Positions 34,249 to 44,106 of a stretch of DNA of 51,029 nt are shown here, piece after piece. Within the stretch, counting starts at the first letter, position 1. Every line of letters starts with the position of its first letter. The stretch spans positions 1 through 51,029 of the forward strand of contig JAUCGF010000004.1 in assembly GCA_030378005.1 (NCBI GenBank). The letters are read 5' to 3'. The DNA is from Desulfococcaceae bacterium HSG9 (GTDB taxonomy: Bacteria; Desulfobacterota; Desulfobacteria; Desulfobacterales; JAUCGF01). Both the position numbers and the translations under genes were made by a program. The notes below the pieces were generated by a model. It made no database searches. It was given only the letters and a program-made list of their open reading frames with translations, and had not been told where the DNA came from.

Positions 34249-35589
34249 TCAAAATTCTTCCGTATCCAGTTTTTGCCGGAGATATTTTATCTGTTCGCGT
34301 AAAATGCGATTTGTTTTCAATCCCTTTTCAACAGTGCCAATCGAATGGAGTACCGTGGCGTGATAGCGTTTAAAGCTGCGCCCGATAACCTGAAGCGTAG
34401 CATCGGTATAGTTGCGCGCCAGATACATAGCGATTTGACGCGGCCGGACAACGGACATTTTGCGGGATTTGGATTCAATCTCAGCCTTTGAAATATTATA
34501 CTTTCTGCAAACCATTTTTTTTATGGCATCAACCGTGATACTCTTGCGTTTGTCGGCAATAGTGCAGACAACGCTTTCAGCCAGAGAAAAATCAATGGGT
34601 TTGCCCATCAGCAATGATTTGGCGGCGACTCCGGTAAGCCCGCTTTCAAGCTGGCGGATATCAGTAATCAGTTCCGAAGCTAAATAACGCGTGATGTCAG
34701 GAGGTATTTTATAACCGTTTAACTGTGATTTTTTATTCAGAATACGGACTCTGGTTCTGAAATTGGGCGGTTCAATCGTTGAAATCAGGCCGCTTGTAAG
34801 CCGTGATTTAAGTTTATCGCTAAGTTTGGGAATATCCGCAGGAAGGTGGCAACTGGAAAAAATAATCTTCTTTTGCGCTTCAAACAAGGTGTCTAACGTT
34901 AAGGCCAATTCGATTTGCGTACGTTCTTTACCGCTTAAATGGTGTACATCCTCAAGAAGCAGAACATCGCAATTGTTGCGATATTTTTGTTTAAATCGAT
35001 CAATGGCACCGTTTTTGAAAGCGAACACCATTTCATTTGTAAAATCTTCAGCCGTTATATAAAATACCCGTTCATCAGGGTATTTTGCCATAATATGATG
35101 GCCGATAGACTGGGAAAGATGGCTTTTTCCCAACCCAATATCTGAAAATAAAAACAGAGCGTTTTGATAAGTGGATTTGCGTGATGCCAAGGCAAGTGCG
35201 GCCGAATATGCAAAATTATTGTTATCCCCGACAACAAACTGATCAAATGTAAAATTACGCTGTAATTGACGTCCGCCATATAAATTCGATTTCTTATCAT
35301 CAAATGGCAGATGCCGCTGGGTTTCAACTTTGAACTTAGCTTTTGAAACAGGTTTGCCTTCAGCCACATCAATTTTTAATTTGCACGTTTGCCCAATGAT
35401 GTTTTTTATTTCCGTTTCGATTACATGTTTGTAATTGCTTAAAATTCTTTTTTTTGAATACAAATTGGGTGTTGACAACACGAACCCGGATGAATCCTTA
35501 CTGACAAACTCTAATGGTTCAATCCACATTTGGTAGCTTTGCAAAGCGATACGTTGTTTAATTACAGTTTTTACTTTTGTCCAGGTCAT
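34249..35589 (-). CDS. dnaA: Divergent chromosomal replication initiator DnaA
   Basis: I use the ATG at 35589 (MTWTKVKTVIKQRIALQSYQ), matching the usual DnaA domain I opening; a TTG nine codons upstream is possible. The 446-residue protein has domain I, a short domain II, the AAA+ core starting at FTFDQFVVGDNNNFAYSAAL, and a helical domain IV. The Walker A is SDIGLGKSHL, where most DnaA have GGVGLGKTHL. Walker B is VLLLEDVHHLSGKE instead of LLIDDIQFLAGKE. In domain IV the usual GGRDHTTVxHA signature is KRYHATVLHS, although RPRQIAMYLARNYTDATLQV is close to standard. It may be the main initiator of an unusual lineage or a second DnaA-like protein. It stands alone, without dnaN or recF nearby. 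Confidence 0.85.
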   Translation of the reverse strand: MTWTKVKTVIKQRIALQSYQMWIEPLEFVSKDSSGFVLSTPNLYSKKRILSNYKHVIETEIKNIIGQTCKLKIDVAEGKPVSKAKFKVETQRHLPFDDKKSNLYGGRQLQRNFTFDQFVVGDNNNFAYSAALALASRKSTYQNALFLFSDIGLGKSHLSQSIGHHIMAKYPDERVFYITAEDFTNEMVFAFKNGAIDRFKQKYRNNCDVLLLEDVHHLSGKERTQIELALTLDTLFEAQKKIIFSSCHLPADIPKLSDKLKSRLTSGLISTIEPPNFRTRVRILNKKSQLNGYKIPPDITRYLASELITDIRQLESGLTGVAAKSLLMGKPIDFSLAESVVCTIADKRKSITVDAIKKMVCRKYNISKAEIESKSRKMSVVRPRQIAMYLARNYTDATLQVIGRSFKRYHATVLHSIGTVEKGLKTNRILREQIKYLRQKLDTEEF

Positions 35590-36142
35590 TTCCGTGTTTT
35601 TTAAATCGGTTTTCAAATTCAGGTATCTTTCATTTTAAAGTAATGAGGGCCTGGATGACGTATCACCGTTTTTTGAAGGCCATTCAACGAATTGGGAATT
35701 TAAATAGTACACCACTAAAAAAGTGTCAAACCTGAAAAACCGACTTTTTGATTATTTAATCGTCAGTTTATTAACAATTTTTAACATGCCAATTTTAAAC
35801 CTGATTATTGCCATCGAATTTTCAACTGCCTTTAAATACAACACTTTTAGAATTTGATAGTATTATTAATAAATTTAATTATATATATGAAATTATCACA
35901 AAATTTGGCATTTCCTGTTTTGCAACAAAATCTTAATATTTCTTGCATTAGCTTTAATTTTTGACTTAATAAAAGAAGTGCAAACTACGAATGAACACAA
36001 ATAAAAATAAATTATTCGTGTCTGTTCATTCGTGGTTTTAAAGGGCTGCACTCCTTTAGAAGTATAAACTGCTTTTAACCTGATATGAAGAATGCTTTAA
36101 TACGGTTTCATTATCGGACCTTTGGAAAAGTTTAGACAAACA
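35590..36142. other. AT-rich region between dnaA and uvrA
   Basis: About 550 bp separates the divergent dnaA and uvrA starts. It contains very AT-rich stretches (for example 35858-35900, with TTAATTATATATATG) and a palindromic element at 35975-36054. I searched by eye for TTATCCACA-type DnaA boxes and found none that were convincing. Promoters for both genes should lie here. Neither an origin nor its absence can be proven. Confidence 0.45.
35975..36054. repeat. Palindromic element upstream of uvrA
   Basis: GAAGTGCA at 35975-35982 pairs with TGCACTCC at 36047-36054, and ACTACGAATGAACAC pairs with GTGTCTGTTCATTCGTGGT nearer the loop. The outer bases recall the GGAGTGC core of the hairpins at 249-373 and 23514-23567, but the inner part is different. 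It is non-coding and lies about 90 bp before uvrA. Confidence 0.6.
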
Positions 36143-38953
36143 ATGAAAAAAATAATTATCCGCGGCGCGCGCCAGCATAATCTGAAAAATATTGATGTTC
36201 GCTTGCCGCGCAACAAAATGATTGTGATAACCGGGCTGTCCGGCTCAGGTAAATCGACTCTGGCATTCGATACGCTTTATGCCGAGGGACAGCGCCGTTA
36301 TGTGGAATCTTTGTCCACTTATGCGCGCCAGTTTCTTGAGCGCCTGGAAAAACCGGATGTTGATGCCATTGAAGGGCTTTCACCAGCCATTGCCATTGAA
36401 CAAAAAAGCGCCAGTCACAATCCTCGCTCCACAGTTGGTACCGTTACCGAAATATATGACTATCTGCGCCTTTTATATGCCCGTGTGGGAATACCATATT
36501 GCTATCAATGCGGGAATCCCATCACAGGACAGTCCATTGATCAGATTACGGAACAGGTGATGGCATTAGACCACGGAACCAAAATTATTATTTTGGCGCC
36601 TTTGGTACGAAATAAAAAAGGCGCGCATACCAATCTCTTGAAACGGTTACGTAAGGACGGTTTTGCAAGAGCCCGCGTCAATGGCAAAATTTTAGAGTTT
36701 GAAGCTATCGGCACACTTGATCCTAAAAAAAAACATACGCTTGATGTTGTTGTTGATCGTTTGATAGTTAAAGCTAAAATGCGCAATCGAATTGCCGATT
36801 CGCTGGAACTGGCACTGTCATTATCTGACGGCTTGGTTAGTGTCAATATTCATAATTCGCAATCGGATATTGTCCTTAGCGAAAAGGCGGCTTGCATATC
36901 ATGCGGTGTCAGTTATGCTGAATTTACACCAGCCAGTTTTTCATTTAATTCACCTCAAGGATATTGTCCTGAATGTGATGGTTTGGGAACTGCCACCGAA
37001 TTTGATCCGTACCTGATTATTGATCAACCCCATTTATCTCTTAGAGAAGGAGCCGTGTCAGTGTGGGCTAATCGCAGCAGCGTGCATTTTTCGGAATTTT
37101 TAGATGCTCTCACCGCCCATTATGGGGTCGATATTTATACACCCTATCAAGAACTCCCAGATAATTTCAAAGAAGTGCTGCTGTATGGCTCTGGAAAGCA
37201 GCAGATCACTTTTTATTTTGAACGCAATCAACGCCGGCGCACTTTCTCCAACACGTTTGAAGGTCTGATTCCCAATCTGAAACGACGTTATTTGGAAACT
37301 GATTCTCATGCAACCCGGGAAGAGATCAGGCAATATATGAATTCGCGTCCATGTTCCGAATGCCGGGGCGAAAAATTGAACCGCGCCAGCCGATCCGTAA
37401 AAATCGGTGAACGGTCGATTTCCGAATTAACCGCACTTTCTGTTGCCGAAGCCCATACATTTATTAAAAACCTGAGGCTATATCCTGAAAAACAGGTCAT
37501 TGCCGAGTCGATTTTAAAAGAAACCTGTGATCGGCTTGGTTTTCTTGAAAATGTGGGATTGTCCTATCTGACTTTAGACCGGTCGGCCCAAACACTTTCC
37601 GGCGGTGAAAGCCAACGAATCCGACTCGCCACCCAGATCGGTTCTAAACTTACCGGCGTCCTTTATGTCTTAGATGAACCCAGTATCGGATTGCACCAGC
37701 GTGACAATCAACGTCTTTTGGCAACGCTTATAAAAATGCGCGATATGGGTAATACTGTTCTGGTTGTTGAACACGATGAAGACACTATTCGCGCCTGTAA
37801 CCATATCGTGGATATGGGGCCTGGCGCGGGTATCAATGGAGGACATGTCGTTTTTTCAGGAACACCTGATGCGATTCTGAATGCCACCGATTCGTTAACC
37901 GGCCAATATCTGTCCGGGCGTCTGCGTATTGAAACACCTTTGCAGCGCCGCAAAGGCAATGGCTGCAAATTGGTGATACAGGGCGCTTATGCCAATAATC
38001 TCAAATCAATTGACGTGGAATTTCCGCTCGGTTGTCTGATTTGCGTTACAGGTGTGTCCGGTTCGGGAAAGTCATCACTTGTGTCAGAAACGCTGCATCC
38101 GGCCTTATCCCGCCGTATCTATCAATCGCGCCCCGGACCGGCACCCTATAAAGCAATTATCGGTCTTGATTACGTTGATAAAGTGGTGAACATTGACCAG
38201 TCACCCATCGGACGCACCCCTCGCTCCAATCCGGGCACTTACACAAACGTTTTTACAGTGATTCGAGAGCTTTTTGCCAAAACGCCTGAAGCTCGTATGA
38301 GAGGGTATAAACCGGGTCGATTCAGTTTTAACGTCAAGGGCGGCCGGTGTGAATCCTGCGCCGGTGATGGCATTATTAAGATTGAAATGCACTTTTTACC
38401 GGATGTGTATGTTACCTGTGATGTGTGCAAAGGAAAACGTTACAACCGCGAGACGCTGGAGATTAAATACAAAGGCCGTAACATTGCCGATGTTCTGGCC
38501 ATGACCGTTAATCAGGCATCCGTCTTTTTTAAAAATATAACGGCTATCAAACCCAAACTGAAAACGCTGGCGGATGTGGGTTTAGGCTATATTCGCGTCG
38601 GCCAGGCCGCCACCACACTTTCCGGAGGCGAGGCCCAACGGGTGAAATTGGCGCGGGAGTTAAGTAAAAGAGCTACGGGACGAACCCTCTATATCCTGGA
38701 CGAACCCACAACCGGTCTGCATATTCATGACATCAAAAAACTCCTTGAAGTGCTTAACCGCCTGACAGATACGGGCAATACCATCATAGTGATTGAACAC
38801 AATTTGGACGTGATTAAATGCGCGGATCATATTATTGATCTCGGTCCCGAGGGCGGTGATGACGGCGGCGAAATTGTAGGATGCGGAACTCCAGAAAAAA
38901 TCGCGGCCATTCAAGCTTCTTATACCGGTCAATTTCTGCGAAAGGTGATTTAA
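36143..38953 (+). CDS. uvrA: Excinuclease ABC subunit A (UvrA)
   Basis: I start at the ATG at 36143 (MKKIIIRGARQHNLKNIDVR), the usual UvrA opening; a TTG seven codons upstream is less likely. The 936-residue protein has two ABC ATPase halves. Each has a Walker A (GLSGSGKSTL, GVSGSGKSSL) and a signature (LSGGESQRIRLA, LSGGEAQRVKLA). It also has Walker B segments VLYVLDEPSIGLHQRD and ILDEPTTGLH. Zinc-finger cysteines are complete: CISCG...CPECDG in the first half and CESCAGDG...CDVCKGKRYN in the second. UvrA finds bulky DNA lesions and loads UvrB for nucleotide excision repair. It is monocistronic here, divergent from dnaA and convergent with the PKD gene. Confidence 0.97.
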   Translation: MKKIIIRGARQHNLKNIDVRLPRNKMIVITGLSGSGKSTLAFDTLYAEGQRRYVESLSTYARQFLERLEKPDVDAIEGLSPAIAIEQKSASHNPRSTVGTVTEIYDYLRLLYARVGIPYCYQCGNPITGQSIDQITEQVMALDHGTKIIILAPLVRNKKGAHTNLLKRLRKDGFARARVNGKILEFEAIGTLDPKKKHTLDVVVDRLIVKAKMRNRIADSLELALSLSDGLVSVNIHNSQSDIVLSEKAACISCGVSYAEFTPASFSFNSPQGYCPECDGLGTATEFDPYLIIDQPHLSLREGAVSVWANRSSVHFSEFLDALTAHYGVDIYTPYQELPDNFKEVLLYGSGKQQITFYFERNQRRRTFSNTFEGLIPNLKRRYLETDSHATREEIRQYMNSRPCSECRGEKLNRASRSVKIGERSISELTALSVAEAHTFIKNLRLYPEKQVIAESILKETCDRLGFLENVGLSYLTLDRSAQTLSGGESQRIRLATQIGSKLTGVLYVLDEPSIGLHQRDNQRLLATLIKMRDMGNTVLVVEHDEDTIRACNHIVDMGPGAGINGGHVVFSGTPDAILNATDSLTGQYLSGRLRIETPLQRRKGNGCKLVIQGAYANNLKSIDVEFPLGCLICVTGVSGSGKSSLVSETLHPALSRRIYQSRPGPAPYKAIIGLDYVDKVVNIDQSPIGRTPRSNPGTYTNVFTVIRELFAKTPEARMRGYKPGRFSFNVKGGRCESCAGDGIIKIEMHFLPDVYVTCDVCKGKRYNRETLEIKYKGRNIADVLAMTVNQASVFFKNITAIKPKLKTLADVGLGYIRVGQAATTLSGGEAQRVKLARELSKRATGRTLYILDEPTTGLHIHDIKKLLEVLNRLTDTGNTIIVIEHNLDVIKCADHIIDLGPEGGDDGGEIVGCGTPEKIAAIQASYTGQFLRKVI

Positions 38954-39058
38954 ATCGCAAGCCGTTTACCACGTCATCGGTTTGATAGCATGGACAAAGA
39001 ACGAGTGTTGATACCATCGCAAAATTCCCCATGAGACTTGAACACGCACTCATTCACT

Positions 39059-42000
39059 CTATTTACGCCGCACAACACTGATTTTTTCAACAAACCGAAA
39101 TGTTTGTGGCGTCCGTTTTAAAGCATCGGTCAGTTTTAAAACGACATCATAGGCACCGGGTTTAACGTATTTGTGTGCCACTTCCAGCCCCATCGCTTTT
39201 TGGCCATCGCCAAAATCCCAAGTGTAATTCCATTTGCCTTTGCCATTTTTGATTGCAACGCTGAACCGGGCACGATCCCTGGCTCCGCCTGTGTAAATCG
39301 TTTCTTTGCCATTGTGATTCAATACGGTTATGGCTGCTTGAGGCGGATCATGCACAATCACAGACAATTGATAGACATCCTTCAAACAATCAGGGCCGTC
39401 TTTTCTGGAAACGGTGAATTCAACCGCATAAGTTCCGGCATTTTCATATATATGGCTCGTCTTTTCCGTATCAAGAATCGTTTCATCTCCCATAAGCCAT
39501 TGAAATATTAATGGGGCGGCCCCCAAATAATTATTAAGCTGGCGATTATAAACAGGGGTGATGATCACCCGATCTCCCGGATACGTTTCTACCGTTTGAG
39601 GCAATTGCATAGCCGGCAGGTCCATAATCAGCACTTCTTTAGTCAGACTCAGGGTATCGCCCCAACGGGCTTGAATCTGATATTTTCCCGGTTTGCCCCA
39701 GGATATCAATAGGGCGGTTTTGCTGATTTGTTTGCCCGTTAGCGTATCTATATTCAGGCCCGATTGAGATGCGTCTGCTCCGGTTTGCGCGTTTGGCAGC
39801 GTCGGTTTATGACCGCCAAACCATTGGACAGATTCATCCGCTTCGGGAATAGCCAATTCTAACGGTATGCCGACACAACCCGTGTCAGCCCCCTGAATGG
39901 CAATTTGAGGGAGATCGATCACTTGCGCTAAGAGTTTGGCGGTATGGGTGTTGCATGAGGTTTTGCTGTTGTCCGTCACCTGCAAAGTAACCTGATAATC
40001 ACCTGCTTTCTTGTACTGGTGGCTTGCAGAAAAACCATTTTGGGTATGACCGTCGCCAAAATCCCATAAATACTCTTTAATGTAACCATCTGTATCCTGA
40101 CTCGCTTCTCCACTAAATCGAATTAGTGTATTCACATTCAACTTATATTTGTCGTTTGCGGTGAAATTTTCTTCACCGACAGCCGTCTGAATCACCGCTT
40201 GGGGTATAGCGTTGATACGCACCGTTTTGATCAATTCTGCGGTGTTGCATTCCTGTTTGGAATCTGTTTTAATATGCAGCTTGACTTCATACACACCGGG
40301 CGTCTTATATTGATGACTGACTTTTTGCCCTGTAGCGTCAGCCTTGTCGCCAAAATCCCATTTATAAGACACAATCGCGGCATCTCCCGCAACCGAATCT
40401 TCGGCATTAAAGACTGACGGCGTATCGAGGCAGCCTTGTTCTGCAACGGTAAACAGTGCGGCAGGCGCTTGGGAGACCGTTACGATGACTTCATCTTCGG
40501 ATTTATTTTTGCAATCACCCACGCCGTCTGTTGTGATAATCAAGCGTGCCGGGTAGGTTCCCGGATGCGCGTAGGCATGTTTAATTTCAGCGCCCACACC
40601 GGCAGCGCCGTCACCGAAATCCCATTCATAACTTTTAATACGCCGGCCTCCGCCATAAGAGCGGGTTCCATCAAAATTCACCAGGGTATTGGCGCAAACA
40701 TTTCGGTCTTCACCGGCTTCAGCGATGGGTGCGTCCACCACATGAAGCATCATTGAGGATTTGGTGAAATTGCACGGTAAATCGGTGTCATCATAAACGG
40801 TGAGTTCAATTTTATAGTCGCCGCCTTTTTTGAAAGCGCGCACCGGATTGACGCCTTGTGCAGTTACACCATCGCCTAAGTTCCATTCATAACGCAACAC
40901 GCCTTTTTCCGGGTCCGCGGATTTGCTGGCATCAAATAAAACCAAGTCAGCGGCGCACACGATTGGGGAATTGACTTTAATGACGGCTGATGGAGGTGCA
41001 TTTATATGCACACTGATTTTAGCGTAAGCCACGGAATTATTTAATCCGGTGCCGTCATTCACGATCAGCGCTACCGGATAGATTCCCGGTTTGGCATAAA
41101 GGTGTTCTACTTTCACGCCCTTGCCGGAAGTTTCATCTCCGAAATCCCAATGCAAGTTGAGATGATCTCCGTCTGCATCACTGCTGGACGAGCCGTCAAA
41201 TACAACCATTTGGCGACAGGTGCGTATATTGGGCCCGGCATCGGCCTGGGGCGGATAGTTCACTTCAACAGTTCCGGTTTTGGCGGTAACATTATCAGAT
41301 GCCTCGGAGTCATCACGAACCGTCAAAGTTACATTATAACGTCCCGGTTTCAAATAAGCATGTTTCGCCGTAATTCCTTCCTTGGCGGCGGTTCCGTCAC
41401 CGAAATCCCATTGCGTATGAGTGATACGGCCATCGGGATCATAAGAGCCGCCGGCATCGAAAACAACGGTTTGTTCAGGCGCTATCCGTTTGATAGGATA
41501 AAATTCTGCGACCGGGGGTGCATTAACCGTAATGGTAGCATAATCGATATTTTCCGCGCCATCATTGTCTTTAACAGTCAAACGCACCTGATATTGACCA
41601 TAGTTATCAAACTGATGTTCCGTTTGTCGGCCATCTTTGCTGACGCCATCAATCAACCAATTGTATGAGACGATTTCACCATCCGGGTCTTCGGAAAAAC
41701 CGGCATCAAAATCGGCTTTGGCACCGGAAGGAATGGTAATATCCGGGCCGGCATCGGCAACCGGTGGATGATTGACCGTGATCGCGGTGGTGTCTGATTG
41801 TTTCGCGCTGATCGTCTTCGAAGCATCGGTAACGGCCAGAGTTACGGTGTATTTTCCCGGCATTGCGTAAACATGCGAAGTTTTGACGCCTTCAGCCTTC
41901 TGGTTATCGCCGAAATTCCAGGAATATGCGATAATGTCATCATCTTTGTCAGCAGAAGTCGAAGCATCAAACTGAACGACGCTTGTATTGACAATGCGGT

Positions 42001-43960
42001 CGTCTCCGGGTTGCGGCACAGGCGGGTGATTCACACGAACAGACATTTCCGTGGCAACAGTATCGTTGGAAACACCTGAATCGTCAATAACGGTCAGTCG
42101 GGGCAGATAAACTCCCGGCAATGCGTATGCATGGTTTATTTTGACGCCTTGTTTGGAAGTGCCGTCACCCATCTCCCAATGATACTGGGTAATTTGTCCA
42201 TCAGAATCCACAGAACCGGAGGCATCAAATTCGACGTTTTCATCAGCGGCAATAACTGCACGGGCCTTGATAAGCGGTTCCGGCGGTGCATTGATAATAA
42301 TTTCGGCTTCTTCATTGATAACGCTGTTATCCAATCCGGCGTTGTCTGTAACACATAATTGAACTGTGTATTTGCCCGGTTTGCGCCAGTGATGCGTGAC
42401 GTTTTTACCCATAGCCATCTCGCCATCGCCGAAATACCATTGATAATTGGATATCTGGCCGTCACTATCAATGGAGCCTTGGGCATCTATGGGAACCTGT
42501 TCATCAATTGCCGCGATAGCTTGCATGTTCAATTGAGTGACCGGAGAAGCGTTTATCCATATCTTATGGATTGCTTTCGCCCTGCTGCAAAGACTTTGGC
42601 TGTTATCTTCGACCGTCAGAGATACCTTGTACCTTCCGGAGCGTTCAAAGCGATGTTTCACTTTGGCCCCCGCTTTTTTGTGTCCATCACCAAAATTCCA
42701 AAGATATTTTATGATTTCTCCGTCAGCATCGGCGGATTCGGCAGCGTCAAATTCAAGCATCTGCATGGGCATGCCTTTTAATGGCGCGTTTATGTGCGCC
42801 TGGGGTCGATTGTTAATACGAATCGTTTGGGTCATGCGGCTGCTGGCAGCCACAAAACCGGAATCATCGGTAACAACCAGCGTAACCTGATATTCCCCCG
42901 CTTTTTCAAATTGCTGTACAATACGGCTGCCCGCCTTAGAGGAGCCGTCTTCAAAGAGCCATTGAAACGTCAATTCATCGTTATCCGAATCTTCGGATTG
43001 GGTGGCATCCAGTATAATGGCATTGCATTCGGATAGAGGCGTAACACTGATACGCGGTTCAGGCAGATGGTTTATAGACGCCATGAAAGGCGGCAATTCA
43101 ATAGGAACTGAATTACCCTGATCATCATCAATCCATAATTGAATATTGTTGGGTTCTTTGGAAGTGAACAAAATCGCACCGGGCAGGCCGCGTTCCTCTT
43201 CACTGATTTCAACTTTGGTTGTGCTGGTTTCACTGTTTTGGGACGCTTTTAAAGCTATCGGAGCACGAAATTTAGTGCTGAAATAGAGCTTGGCGTCATA
43301 CTTGATGGTATCAAGATCGAAATTGGAAATATCTATGAAATGAGCATCTTTGGGAATCATAAAGCGTGCTTGGGTCATTTTACCCGGGTCAGGTGGAATA
43401 TTGAGATTGATAACCGGTGTATAAAGGCGCGCGCCTTCAATTGGCGTATTTTTTTTATCTTCAGAAGAAATAAACACTTGATACTTATTGGAGGCCTGGC
43501 CTTTAATTCCATCAACGACCAGTTGAAAATGGGCCATCGTTCCCTGCGGTTCTCCCTGATTGACCTCCGAAACCGTTATGGTGCGCCACTGATTGTTATA
43601 ATAACGGCTGCGAGCCAGTTTCAGTTGACTAAGCGCCTTTTCATCCGATAAGGCGTCGGTGATTGAACGAACATCCCGGTTGACGCCGCCTTTACCAAAC
43701 AGACGGTAGAGTACTTCGGAATCTTGTTCCCAGCTATCGAAGTCATTGCCGATATCGGCGTCAAAAATACGGACATAAATTTTACCAGCGTAGGTTTGAG
43801 GAACTTCAAAATAAAAAATTGAACGGTGCAGACTGTCTCCGGAAGCGATAAACGCATCTTTGCCCGAAGTAATCAGAAAATTCTGATTAATTGGCAAGCC
43901 GTAGGTTTCGGCGCATAATAAAAAAAATAAGATGAATATTTTAAAAGTGGTTTTTATCAT
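39059..43960 (-). CDS. Secreted protein with fourteen PKD domains
   Basis: The 1,633-residue protein has a signal peptide (MIKTTFKIFILFFLLCAETYG). An N-terminal region of about 290 residues follows that I do not recognise; it begins NQNFLITSGKDAFIASGDSL and includes FYFEVP. The rest is built from PKD domains, counted by their W-x-FGDG core and the Y-x-V-x-L-x-V-x-D strand. Twelve lie consecutively between about residues 300 and 1345. Then comes a linker with TGCVGIPLELAIPEADESVQ, and two more PKD domains run to the C-terminus. PKD domains mediate protein or carbohydrate contacts in surface proteins. There is no anchor or catalytic domain. It is the last gene of the minus-strand cyclase region, 146 bp after the Rpn-type gene, and may be a matrix or adhesion protein. 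Confidence 0.92.
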   Translation of the reverse strand: MIKTTFKIFILFFLLCAETYGLPINQNFLITSGKDAFIASGDSLHRSIFYFEVPQTYAGKIYVRIFDADIGNDFDSWEQDSEVLYRLFGKGGVNRDVRSITDALSDEKALSQLKLARSRYYNNQWRTITVSEVNQGEPQGTMAHFQLVVDGIKGQASNKYQVFISSEDKKNTPIEGARLYTPVINLNIPPDPGKMTQARFMIPKDAHFIDISNFDLDTIKYDAKLYFSTKFRAPIALKASQNSETSTTKVEISEEERGLPGAILFTSKEPNNIQLWIDDDQGNSVPIELPPFMASINHLPEPRISVTPLSECNAIILDATQSEDSDNDELTFQWLFEDGSSKAGSRIVQQFEKAGEYQVTLVVTDDSGFVAASSRMTQTIRINNRPQAHINAPLKGMPMQMLEFDAAESADADGEIIKYLWNFGDGHKKAGAKVKHRFERSGRYKVSLTVEDNSQSLCSRAKAIHKIWINASPVTQLNMQAIAAIDEQVPIDAQGSIDSDGQISNYQWYFGDGEMAMGKNVTHHWRKPGKYTVQLCVTDNAGLDNSVINEEAEIIINAPPEPLIKARAVIAADENVEFDASGSVDSDGQITQYHWEMGDGTSKQGVKINHAYALPGVYLPRLTVIDDSGVSNDTVATEMSVRVNHPPVPQPGDDRIVNTSVVQFDASTSADKDDDIIAYSWNFGDNQKAEGVKTSHVYAMPGKYTVTLAVTDASKTISAKQSDTTAITVNHPPVADAGPDITIPSGAKADFDAGFSEDPDGEIVSYNWLIDGVSKDGRQTEHQFDNYGQYQVRLTVKDNDGAENIDYATITVNAPPVAEFYPIKRIAPEQTVVFDAGGSYDPDGRITHTQWDFGDGTAAKEGITAKHAYLKPGRYNVTLTVRDDSEASDNVTAKTGTVEVNYPPQADAGPNIRTCRQMVVFDGSSSSDADGDHLNLHWDFGDETSGKGVKVEHLYAKPGIYPVALIVNDGTGLNNSVAYAKISVHINAPPSAVIKVNSPIVCAADLVLFDASKSADPEKGVLRYEWNLGDGVTAQGVNPVRAFKKGGDYKIELTVYDDTDLPCNFTKSSMMLHVVDAPIAEAGEDRNVCANTLVNFDGTRSYGGGRRIKSYEWDFGDGAAGVGAEIKHAYAHPGTYPARLIITTDGVGDCKNKSEDEVIVTVSQAPAALFTVAEQGCLDTPSVFNAEDSVAGDAAIVSYKWDFGDKADATGQKVSHQYKTPGVYEVKLHIKTDSKQECNTAELIKTVRINAIPQAVIQTAVGEENFTANDKYKLNVNTLIRFSGEASQDTDGYIKEYLWDFGDGHTQNGFSASHQYKKAGDYQVTLQVTDNSKTSCNTHTAKLLAQVIDLPQIAIQGADTGCVGIPLELAIPEADESVQWFGGHKPTLPNAQTGADASQSGLNIDTLTGKQISKTALLISWGKPGKYQIQARWGDTLSLTKEVLIMDLPAMQLPQTVETYPGDRVIITPVYNRQLNNYLGAAPLIFQWLMGDETILDTEKTSHIYENAGTYAVEFTVSRKDGPDCLKDVYQLSVIVHDPPQAAITVLNHNGKETIYTGGARDRARFSVAIKNGKGKWNYTWDFGDGQKAMGLEVAHKYVKPGAYDVVLKLTDALKRTPQTFRFVEKISVVRRK

Positions 43961-44106
43961 TTTTATCCTTTGGCAAGTTTATCTTATTCCAATGCCGGAG
44001 CGTTGAAACGAGAGATAGGATGTAAAGCAGAACAGCTTTCCACTGTACATTGGCTGTCTGAAATATAACTTGATAATCGCTTGAATTAACAATTGATTTG
44101 GAAATA

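Noticed and set aside
35640..36120. DnaA boxes upstream of dnaA
   Set aside because: Near matches such as TTATCACAA differ at key positions; none was good enough to list.
35617..36121. Start codons TTG at 35616 (dnaA) and 36122 (uvrA)
   Set aside because: Downstream ATG codons give the family-typical N-termini; the TTG forms only add short unconserved leaders.
42136..42486. Minus-strand 116-residue frame within the PKD gene
   Set aside because: It is an alternate-frame shadow of conserved PKD codons and lacks any start context.
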